The notes beneath the pieces were generated by a model. That model saw nothing but the letters and a program-made list of their open reading frames with translations, had not been told where the DNA came from and made no database searches. A DNA stretch of 16,973 nucleotides from JACRBK01 sp964427955 (lineage in GTDB: Bacteria; Chloroflexota; Anaerolineae; Aggregatilineales; Aggregatilineaceae). How positions within the stretch are numbered: position 1 is the stretch's first letter; the number at the start of each line of letters is the position of its first letter. The translations under genes and the position numbers were made by a program. The stretch spans positions 1-16,973 of the forward strand of contig CAYRWY010000082.1 of NCBI GenBank assembly GCA_964427955.1. The letters run 5' to 3'. Of the stretch, positions 7,701 through 13,169 are shown piece after piece.

Positions 7701-9251
7701 CCAGTTGGTGAACACCCGGGTGCCGACCACGAGCACGGTAATGCCGAGGCAGGCCACCCACGAGAAAATGATGGGGAGATTGTCGTAGCCGTTGCCGGAC
7801 GAACTGACCGTGTTCAGACTGGCCGCGAACGGCTGCGAGCCGTCCTCGGTCGCGACGAAGCTGCGCCGCTCGACCAGCATCATGACGCTGACCGTGATGA
7901 ACGCGATCAGGATCACGATCAGCATCTCGCGCCAGGGGAGCGGCAGATCGCCGGGAAAGCGCAGCACGGCGGTGAGGAACAGCGCGAATAGAATCACCAG
8001 GGTCGGCAGTCCGATCCAGGTCAGCAGGCGCACAAAATTCGTCCCATCGAACCCGGTGCTGATGGCGTATTCTTTGGTCGAGTTTTGGCCGTATAACTGG
8101 TCGTAATCGCTGCGGACGACCGTCTGTTTCCAGACCTGCTCCGGCTTGACCACATCGATCACACAGGCGATCCACAGCGCCAGAATCGCGCCGATGATCA
8201 GCCCGGCGGCGATCACGTACACCGCGCTCTTGCCGTTCGACAGGCCGCGCATGATGGCCGTACCCACGCCGTCCGAGTTGCTCCCGCTGCGTTTCCGCTT
8301 CGGCGTGCCGGACTCCGGATCGGCGTCCTCGGCGGGAACCTTCGCGCGGCTCCCATTGAGCAGGCCGACCATCGCCAGCGGCCCGTAGATCAAGGCGAAC
8401 AGGGGCAGCTCCAACCAGGCGCTCGACGAGATATATAGCACCGGCGAGAGCAGGAAACGCAGGAAGCGGCCCATCGTCACGGCGATGATCAGCGCCACTG
8501 CGAACAGGATGAGCTGCCCGATCGCCGTCTGGAGCCAGTGAGGCCGCCAGTCGGGATCGGCAAAGGGACGGCGCTGGACGCCGACGTCCTGCACCATACG
8601 CATCAGCCAGATCAGGACCATGAAGCTGCCGAAAATGGCGATGTAGATGAAGGCGACTTCTTTCGAGGCCAGCGTGAGCAGCAGCGATCCGGACAGCACC
8701 CACAGCCAGATCGAGCGGCGCGGGCGCACGCCGTCCACGTATTGCAGCGCGGCGTACACCATGATCATGGTGTAGAACACCGAGGGTGTATCCTCGCGGA
8801 TGTAGCGGTTGTGGAACATCACCATCGGCGAAATGAGCAGCATGATGGCGGCGAGGATCGCCCCCGTGCGCCCCAGCCAGCGCCGCAGCAGCAGCGGATA
8901 CATCACCATCAGGATGCCCAACACGGCGGGATAGATGCGGGCCGTGAAGTCGTTGTCGCCGAACAGGAAGTAGTTCAGCGCGACCATGTGGAACAACACC
9001 GGGCCGTGCATCAAGGGGGTATGGCTGAATTCCCCGTATTCGTACAGCCGCCAGGAATAATAGGTGTGCAGGCTCTCGTCGTGGCTCATCACCCGCGCGC
9101 CCAGGTCCACAAACCGGGTGACCAGCGCCAGCACCAGAATCAACGTATACACGATGATTTCCCAGTTCAGGCTGTGCGCACGGGTCAGAACCTGGTTCAA
9201 GGCCCCTTCGTGCGACTCAGGGGTCGGAAAAGTTTGCTCGTAGGTTGACAT
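4710..9251 (-). CDS. Agl23-like GT-C glycosyltransferase (TIGR03663 type) fused to a C-terminal six-bladed NHL propeller
   Basis: The 1513-aa protein is an integral-membrane glycosyltransferase of the dolichyl-/polyprenyl-phosphate-sugar (GT39/GT-C) superfamily, named in TIGRFAMs as 'flippase activity-associated protein Agl23'. TM1 is about 31-48. The catalytic-type acidic pair D58-E59 is in MSHDESLH, followed by H82-G-P and D101-FTARI. A second family hallmark, GEKMPWL (802-808), precedes TATHLTVPM. More than ten hydrophobic segments are interrupted by a basic loop near 314-328 (KRKRSGSNS) and a long acidic, Pro/Gly-rich loop at about 672-778. Residues about 1195-1472 carry six NHL-type blades (P-x-G-hydrophobic...G-x-hydrophobic-Y-V-A-D-x-x-x-x-R), enough to close a propeller. 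The last 40 residues are Ser/Pro-rich. It should transfer a sugar from a lipid carrier on the outer face, with the propeller outside to bind protein or glycan. AGGA precedes ATG 9251 closely, just after a degenerate acetyltransferase gene. It is the last gene of the minus-strand run. Confidence 0.88.
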   Translation of the reverse strand: MSTYEQTFPTPESHEGALNQVLTRAHSLNWEIIVYTLILVLALVTRFVDLGARVMSHDESLHTYYSWRLYEYGEFSHTPLMHGPVLFHMVALNYFLFGDNDFTARIYPAVLGILMVMYPLLLRRWLGRTGAILAAIMLLISPMVMFHNRYIREDTPSVFYTMIMVYAALQYVDGVRPRRSIWLWVLSGSLLLTLASKEVAFIYIAIFGSFMVLIWLMRMVQDVGVQRRPFADPDWRPHWLQTAIGQLILFAVALIIAVTMGRFLRFLLSPVLYISSSAWLELPLFALIYGPLAMVGLLNGSRAKVPAEDADPESGTPKRKRSGSNSDGVGTAIMRGLSNGKSAVYVIAAGLIIGAILALWIACVIDVVKPEQVWKQTVVRSDYDQLYGQNSTKEYAISTGFDGTNFVRLLTWIGLPTLVILFALFLTAVLRFPGDLPLPWREMLIVILIAFITVSVMMLVERRSFVATEDGSQPFAASLNTVSSSGNGYDNLPIIFSWVACLGITVLVVGTRVFTNWWNFPNRQPVFDVLIVIGTLVFPWLAAYPLWLAGYNLEEYNPNTVQGHDTLSASLAILIPFWLVSISVGLAWNWKRWLPAAAIFLGLFGFFYTTVFSNEYGLITGMIGSLGYWLEQQGVRRGSQPQYYYLLTQLPVYEFLPLLGTMCAGVFGLSSLWRWRRERAEADREALYELSGAEPVELGGGGPGPDDPEPTWTAETMVSATNETQVMTPESVGDAEPVPPGVSFRDQAGNLLNLPPRLAQPFDPGEEAAHRSGNPEWFGAFPFLAMVGWWAIAMLFGLTIAGEKMPWLATHLTVPMILITGWWLDRVIRGIRPAALDQGGWLVLIVALPLAFMAFGQVLLGFWDGTPFRGRGVQDLTASGNWLMALLLLLGALYLVGRFGRRIGLGQVGRLAIVSSALILAVLTLRMAIMACFINYDYPTEYLVYAHSGPAVKTTMSEIDRIATLTNEGYGMRIVFDDESSWPFTWYLRYYQNYGYLRGEAGSVDATSLDGARVVLVGSKKAGDVRRILGDRYYEFDYIRLWWPMQEYFNLSYDRVANVFSTDQDNAAARYYRKGIWDIWLNRDYQTYAQAMCIDAKQYQCSDQANQGGSEQERDQFRTTCQQGIITECANDPRFELNQWPVSDKLYVFVDKEIAAKIWDAGIGSSTVNIRAPEYAEDQVYQDIDSQTVLGENLGLLGPRGITVDADGLVYVADTEHNRVVVTNGQGELVSVIGTPASGSLADGALKQPWGLALGQDGNLYVADTWNNRIAVFSLDGTFLRSWGHEGVPGTDTSGEAMWGPRDIKIGPDGNVYVADTGGKRVRVYAPDGTFLRDIGRGGSGIGELNEPVGLAFNPISGELYVAESWNKRIQVFDLSGNSLRTFNVNMWFNNNQSYNRPYLAVSPDGTLIYVTDMDDKHRIVAYNLSGQPVISFNQPDRLDSGVLGVRSPAGMAFDATGRLYVVDADQAKVFVFPPSQVSGNIAPVPAVQDQPDLSPESSQATPSPTVDTWPAG

Positions 9252-9259
9252 AAGTCCTG

Positions 9260-9441
9260 CTAGTCCTCAAATCTCTTGACCAACCGGAACCCGGTGGTGT
9301 GATACCCGATCGATTCGTAAAAACGGTGCGCGGCACCTGTTCTGCTACCTCACCCACGTACAGCCAGACGAGCCGGTTCTGCATCTCGGCGGGCGCCGCC
9401 GGAATGTCGCGCGGCTCCATGTCGCGAATCGAGAGCGTCAT
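9260..9441 (-). pseudogene. Remnant of a GNAT-family N-acetyltransferase gene
   Basis: In one frame, starting at ATG 9441, the sequence reads MTLSIRDMEPRDIPAA followed by AEMQ, the typical first strand and helix of a GNAT fold, and continues to LYVGEVAEQ. After a shift of frame it ends at TAG 9260-9262 with the classical GNAT C-terminal signature RFYESIGYHTTGFRLV. Only about 60 codons remain where a GNAT needs about 150, so the central acetyl-CoA-binding core is missing and the two ends are out of frame. The stop lies 8 bases before the glycosyltransferase start, as expected for a former operon member. Its head lies in the direct repeat flanking the palindromic element at 9474-9694. Confidence 0.7.
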
Positions 9442-9454
9442 CCCACGGTCACTG
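9437..9454. repeat. 18-bp direct repeat, left copy
   Basis: GTCATCCCACGGTCACTG here matches GTCATTCCACGGTCACTG at 9693-9710 at 17 of 18 positions. The left copy contains the ATG of the acetyltransferase remnant (minus strand). The pair brackets the palindromic block and could be a target-site duplication. Confidence 0.75.
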
Positions 9455-9473
9455 ATGCTATTGGCGAATTCAT

Positions 9474-9694
9474 ACCTCACCCCTAAATCCCCTCTCCAAG
9501 TCTGGAGAGGGGACCTGCCCATGCTCCCCCTGTCCGCCCCTGAACCGAGGGCGGACAGGCATTGAAAGCCGAGATTTTTGAGAGATAATTCTCATTTTTT
9601 CAAAGCCGGGCGCGGCAAGCAGCGCCCCTACCACGACGTTTCCACGGCGCTACTCCCCCTCTCCGCCCTCGGAGAGGGGGTCGGGGGGTGAGGT
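9474..9694. mobile_element. MITE-like composite palindromic element inserted in the operon
   Basis: The outer 24 bases of this block (9474-9497 and 9671-9694) are imperfect inverted repeats, 20/24 identical, each starting ACCTCACCCC and ending CCCCTCTCC when read inward. Inside are three perfect hairpins: CCCCTCTCC/GGAGAGGGG (9489-9497/9504-9512, 6-base loop), an 11-bp stem starting CCTGTCCGCCC (9529-9539/9549-9559, 9-base loop) and a 10-bp stem (9655-9664/9671-9680, 6-base loop), plus copy 2 of the dispersed repeat. There is no plausible coding region and no transposase. An 18-bp direct repeat lies around it, though the left copy is 19 bases away from the inverted end. Mobilisation in trans, or a stack of several separate REP-like elements, are both possible. 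Confidence 0.6.
9553..9631 (+). repeat. Dispersed palindromic intergenic repeat, copy 2
   Basis: This 79-base copy matches 3936-4012 at about 85% identity; the last 24 bases are identical, with hairpin arms GGGCGC (9608-9613) and GCGCCC (9622-9627). Its 5' end overlaps the right arm of the 9529-9559 hairpin, showing that the elements are nested or abutted. Confidence 0.8.
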
Positions 9695-9710
9695 CATTCC
9701 ACGGTCACTG
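9693..9710. repeat. 18-bp direct repeat, right copy
   Basis: This copy overlaps the last codons and stop of the anti-sigma gene (minus strand). If the block between the copies is removed, the anti-sigma stop would be followed after 7 bases by the ATG of the acetyltransferase remnant, a normal operon junction. Confidence 0.75.
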
Positions 9711-10265
9711 CCGGAATGTCCCGCCATAACGGGCTTCGGGCGAGACGGTCGCCCGCGGCTCCGGCGCCGGGGTCGCCCCGGCCACCGACGCAAAGGCCAC
9801 CGTGGCCTGCGGTTCGGGCAGCACGGCGGCGGGAGCGGCCTGCTCGGCCTCGTCGGTCGCCGCCGCAGCACCGGGCGTCGGTGACGACGTGCTCACCGGG
9901 CGAGCCGGGAGCGGCGCTGCTCCCGCGCGCATTCCATTTCCGGCCAGCAGCGGCAGCACGAACAACAGCGCCACGGCCATCGCGATCACCACGCTCACGC
10001 CGGGCAGCCAATCGGACAGATCGTAGCGGCGCATCGGGCTGACGTCGCGCCAGACGCTCGCCCACACCCCGGCGATCTGCGCGGAGTGGGTCTGGCCCAG
10101 GCGTGGCAGCTCGCGGCGCAAGTCGGCAGCGATCCGTTCTTCACGGGCCAACGCCGCCCGGCAGTCGGCGCACGTCCGGGTGTGGTTCACCACCCGCGCG
10201 CGCTGCACCACGGAAAGCTGTCCGTGCACGTAAAAGGTCAATAAGTGCGTGACGTGACGGTCCAT
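9705..10265 (-). CDS. Zinc-finger (ZAS) membrane anti-sigma factor
   Basis: The 186-aa protein follows an ECF sigma gene by 13 bases and is its probable inhibitor, holding the sigma factor at the membrane until a signal releases it. Residues 1-45 form a ZAS-type domain: H28-x3-C32-x2-C35 (HTRTCADC), with H7/H14 as candidate further ligands in HLLTFYVHGQLS, where most relatives have an Asp-Gly at the second position. A single membrane segment lies at about 87-108 (GVSVVIAMAVALLFVLPLLAG). The outer region (about 110-186) is a low-complexity Ala/Pro/Thr-rich tail with no recognisable sensor domain. I start at ATG 10265 because a GGGGTGA ribosome binding site lies 6-7 bases before it; an in-frame GTG at 10286 overlapping the sigma stop would add 7 residues. 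The stop codon lies within the 18-bp direct repeat at 9693-9710. Confidence 0.85.
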   Translation of the reverse strand: MDRHVTHLLTFYVHGQLSVVQRARVVNHTRTCADCRAALAREERIAADLRRELPRLGQTHSAQIAGVWASVWRDVSPMRRYDLSDWLPGVSVVIAMAVALLFVLPLLAGNGMRAGAAPLPARPVSTSSPTPGAAAATDEAEQAAPAAVLPEPQATVAFASVAGATPAPEPRATVSPEARYGGTFRQ

Positions 10266-10278
10266 CGCGTTCACCCCA

Positions 10279-10920
10279 TCAGACACACCACAATTCCTGC
10301 AAGGCTTCCACCGTCGCCGCGTCCGAGGCTTTGATCGACTTGCGAATCTGCTCGTGCGCCAGCCGGACCCGGCTTTCGGCGGTTTTCTGCGGACACTCCA
10401 TGATTTCGGCCATCTCGCGGTAGGTCAGGCCCTGGCCGTAGCGCAGGGCGACCGCTTCGCGCAGCCGGGGCGACAGGGTGTGCAGCGCCTGGTGCAGCGC
10501 CTGCCGGACCTCGGCCCAGGCCGCTTTCACTTCGGGCTGCTCGTCGTCCGGCGCGGGTGGCTCGATCCCGATATTCAGCAGGTGCGTGAGCGCCACGGTC
10601 GGCAGCCATTTCCGCCGCCGCGCGTTGCGGCACCGGCTGATCGTGATCGTGCACAGCCAGGTGCGAAAAGCCCCCCGCTCCGGATCGTAGTGATCCAGGT
10701 TGCGGAAGGCGTAAACCATCGACTCTTGCAGCACGTCTTCGGCGTCCTGCTCGACCAACAGAATGCTGTACGCCAGCCGGTACAGGCCCGGCGCGTAGCG
10801 GTCGTACAACGTCGCATAGGCGACCTGATCGCCCTGCAAAGCGTATACGATCAGACCCGCGAGGTCAGGATCGTTCACGCTCCGCTGATCCGGGAGTGGT
10901 TTGTTATTCAACATGCCCAT
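10279..10920 (-). CDS. ECF-subfamily RNA polymerase sigma factor
   Basis: The 213-aa protein directs RNA polymerase to a specific promoter set. Sigma region 2 spans about 24-103, with region 2.2-like DAEDVLQESMVYAF (59-72), FRTWLCTIT and the basic RCRNARRRK end of region 2.4. A linker of about 40 residues rich in Pro and acidic residues (about 105-144) leads to sigma region 4 (145-195), LSPRLREAVALRYGQGLTY followed by the helix-turn-helix to RVRLAHEQIRK. The usual GTVKSRL of helix 2 is replaced by KTAESRV. There is no extra C-terminal domain. GAGGTG lies 4 bases before ATG 10920; a second in-frame ATG at 10914 has better spacing. It starts 18 bases after the stop of the upstream membrane protein and precedes its anti-sigma factor, so it is probably co-transcribed with the membrane glycosyltransferase genes. 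Confidence 0.92.
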   Translation of the reverse strand: MGMLNNKPLPDQRSVNDPDLAGLIVYALQGDQVAYATLYDRYAPGLYRLAYSILLVEQDAEDVLQESMVYAFRNLDHYDPERGAFRTWLCTITISRCRNARRRKWLPTVALTHLLNIGIEPPAPDDEQPEVKAAWAEVRQALHQALHTLSPRLREAVALRYGQGLTYREMAEIMECPQKTAESRVRLAHEQIRKSIKASDAATVEALQELWCV

Positions 10921-10938
10921 AATACACCTCGCCCCCGG

Positions 10939-12936
10939 CTAATTCTCAGGAACCTGCTCGACCCCATACACATCTTTACGGACCCAGAACATCTCCCGGT
11001 CGGTCGCGACCGGCTTCACACGGCTGTCGGAGCGATAGTACCACATGATCGCGTCGCGCCAGGACAGCGAAGCCGTATCCCAGCCCAGGCGAATCTCCAA
11101 CTGTTTGCCGATGTAATCCGCGCCCAGCGCAGGCTGCGGGACCGTGACCGGCGCGATCACGATGGCGGTGCTCACTTCGGCCCCCACGCCTTCGACGAAC
11201 GTCGTATGCGGATAATCGCGCAGCGCCCAGGCCAGCGCCCCGTCCTGCGGGACCTGCGCCGTCACCGGCACCAGGTGCGGATCGCCCACCGCGCGCAGAC
11301 TCATCTCGCGCAGCGAGGCGCGCATATCGTCCACATCGCTCGTGACCGGGTTCAGATACCACAATTCACGCGGATCGCCGGGCGACGTCAGGGCCGCGCG
11401 ACCGCCCCAGCCCAGGCTGAACATCAGCAGCGGGGCCAGCGTGCCCAGGGCGAAGCCGCGCCAGGCCACGCGCGCGCCCCACAGGCTGCCCACCAGGAAA
11501 AACAACACGCCGTTCAACATCGGCAGCAGCAGGACGATCAACGCGCGCGACTGGATGAAGCGCAGCACGTAGGCGTAGACGAACTGGCCGGACTGGACCT
11601 CGATCTGCTGGACCTCGCCCGCCTCGAAGTTGGTGCTGGCGCTGTAGATACCCGCCTTCAGCTTGTCGAAAAATGCACCGAAGTCGGTCATCGCGTACGG
11701 CACATCGTACAGCAGCCGTTTGCCGATCATCATGAGCATCAGACCGGCGATCAGCCACAGCGCGGTGGTCACCACGGCGTGCGCCAGGACACCCCAGGAC
11801 GGCACGCGCCAGATCGCGCTGGCCCGCTCGGTCAACCACTGGGTGACCGTCAGCCCGACCAGGATGCTGACCGGCAGTGTCAGCCACAGCGCGTGCGCCG
11901 CCGTCGCCCCGGCATAACCGAGCAGCCAGACGGTCGAGGCCAGCGCCCAGCCCACCAGCGCGCGCTCGAAAAAGCCGCCTTCGCGCACGGCCCGGTAGGC
12001 GGCGACGATGCCGAAGAACCACAGCCCGATCTCGTAGCGCAGCCCGATCCACAGCGGGAACGCGACCGGCGACCCGGCGGGCCGCTTGACGAAGCCTTCC
12101 AGCCCCGTCCAGATCGTGTTGCCGACGGCGGTCAGCCCTGCCGGGAACCAGTACCCTGCCGAGCCGACCAGCACCAGCGTAAATCCAGCCGCCAGCGCGC
12201 CGCTGGTCCAGGGCCAGGTGCGGACGAGGTCACGCAGCGGCGTCAGCGGATTGGCGTTGGGATCATCCTCGATCAGCCAGGCGAAGATCAGACCGAAGCC
12301 CAGCGCCAGGAAGGTCAGAAAGCCTGCCGGTTCGGCCAGGAAGATCATCGCGGCAAAAGCCGCCGTCGAGGCGATGGCCCAGGTGGGCCGGTGCGTCTCG
12401 ACAAAGCGCAGCGCCAGCCAGGGCGCGATCACGGCCAGCAGCATGGTCCAGATCACCGGACTCGAAGTGCGCGCCGCCAGCAGCGATACCGGCGAGATCG
12501 TCAGCAGCAGGCTGATGATCAGCGGCGGCAGCGGGTTGATGTAGCGCCGCCACAGCACCGGGGACAGCGTCAGCAGCACGCCCGCCAGCGCTACCGGCAG
12601 CCGCGCGGCACTGTCGTTCTGCGGCATGACGGCGAACGAGATCACGTTGGCCGCGAAGCTCAGCGGGCTGTCCGCGACGAGATCCGGGCCGGGCACGCGG
12701 TCATTCATGGCGCGCAGCGCGGCAAGGGCCTGGTGGGCTTCGCCATCGTTCAGCGGGAGGTAGTCCAACTGGACCAGGCGCAGCGCCACCGACAGCAGCG
12801 CCAACCCGATGTAGAGCGCCACCTCGATGGTCAGCTTGATCTGAACCGCCGGGGCCGACTGTGCCACCGCCGCTTCAGACTCGCCGGTCAGTTCAGGGGC
12901 GGGCCACGCCGCCGCGTCGTTTACACTTACGGTCAT
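10939..12936 (-). CDS. Polytopic membrane GT-C-like glycosyltransferase, Agl23-related
   Basis: The 665-aa protein has a short soluble N-terminus (1-34), about a dozen hydrophobic segments from 36 on, and a soluble C-terminal domain of about 150 residues. Just after TM1 is LPLNDGEAHQALAALR with D64 and E66, the position of the catalytic acidic residues in GT-C enzymes, and further on NDSAARLPVALAG, the counterpart of the D-x-x-x-R-hydrophobic motif. The GEKMPWL hallmark of the larger paralogue at 4710-9251 is absent; TAAHALWLTLPVSIL occupies a similar setting. It probably uses a polyprenyl-phosphate sugar in surface glycan synthesis, but donor and acceptor are unknown. ATG 12936 is preferred over a TTG at 12960 because GAGGGAG lies 5 bases before it. 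It is the first gene of the sigma/anti-sigma operon; its upstream region is the heptad array with the scaffold gap. Confidence 0.78.
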   Translation of the reverse strand: MTVSVNDAAAWPAPELTGESEAAVAQSAPAVQIKLTIEVALYIGLALLSVALRLVQLDYLPLNDGEAHQALAALRAMNDRVPGPDLVADSPLSFAANVISFAVMPQNDSAARLPVALAGVLLTLSPVLWRRYINPLPPLIISLLLTISPVSLLAARTSSPVIWTMLLAVIAPWLALRFVETHRPTWAIASTAAFAAMIFLAEPAGFLTFLALGFGLIFAWLIEDDPNANPLTPLRDLVRTWPWTSGALAAGFTLVLVGSAGYWFPAGLTAVGNTIWTGLEGFVKRPAGSPVAFPLWIGLRYEIGLWFFGIVAAYRAVREGGFFERALVGWALASTVWLLGYAGATAAHALWLTLPVSILVGLTVTQWLTERASAIWRVPSWGVLAHAVVTTALWLIAGLMLMMIGKRLLYDVPYAMTDFGAFFDKLKAGIYSASTNFEAGEVQQIEVQSGQFVYAYVLRFIQSRALIVLLLPMLNGVLFFLVGSLWGARVAWRGFALGTLAPLLMFSLGWGGRAALTSPGDPRELWYLNPVTSDVDDMRASLREMSLRAVGDPHLVPVTAQVPQDGALAWALRDYPHTTFVEGVGAEVSTAIVIAPVTVPQPALGADYIGKQLEIRLGWDTASLSWRDAIMWYYRSDSRVKPVATDREMFWVRKDVYGVEQVPEN

Positions 12937-12965
12937 GGAATCTCCCTCGTCCGATGACAAGGTCC

Positions 12966-13157
12966 TTAGTTCTTAGTTTTTAGTGATTAGTTATTAGTTG
13001 ACAGCGACCCCTAGCCACCCTAAGAACTAAAGACTAACAACTAANNNNNNNNNNNNNNNNNNNNNNNNNNNNNNNNNNNNNNNNNNNNNNNNNNNNNNNN
13101 NNNNNNNNNNNNNNNNNNNNNNNNNNNNNNNNNNNNNNNNNNNNAACTAACAACTAA
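12966..13157. repeat. TTAGTTN heptad array with inverted arm, interrupted by the scaffold gap
   Basis: Five consecutive 7-base units TTAGTTN run from 12966 to 13000 (the third is TTAGTGA). After a 16-base spacer the complementary units follow: ACCCTAA, GAACTAA, AGACTAA, CAACTAA (13017-13044). After the N run come AACTAA and CAACTAA (13145-13157). The heptads resemble short tandemly repeated sequences known from cyanobacteria. No gene is seen in 12937-13169; the promoter for the operon starting at 12936 must lie here or further upstream. Confidence 0.85.
13045..13144. other. Scaffold gap, 100 N
   Basis: A run of exactly 100 N, a conventional placeholder, flanked on both sides by AACTAA heptads. 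The true length is unknown, and an additional gene could in principle be missing here. Confidence 0.97.
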
Positions 13158-13169
13158 TCACGGTCTACT

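Noticed and set aside
4677..7991. Two long plus-strand open frames opposite the Agl23-like gene
   Set aside because: They mirror the codon bias of the real gene and run through its conserved motifs; no ribosome binding site or domain supports them.
9217..9522. A 101-codon minus-strand frame as an intact gene
   Set aside because: Its first 27 codons come from the palindromic element, its middle is the GNAT remnant and its end is out of frame with the GNAT C-terminus and overlaps the glycosyltransferase start.
10354..12957. An 867-codon open frame on the plus strand, opposite the sigma and GT-C genes
   Set aside because: It is a shadow of high-GC genes on the minus strand: rich in Arg, Gln, His, Gly and Pro, no domain motifs and spanning several real genes.
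12966..13157. CRISPR array
   Set aside because: The units are contiguous 7-mers with no spacers, and no cas genes are present.
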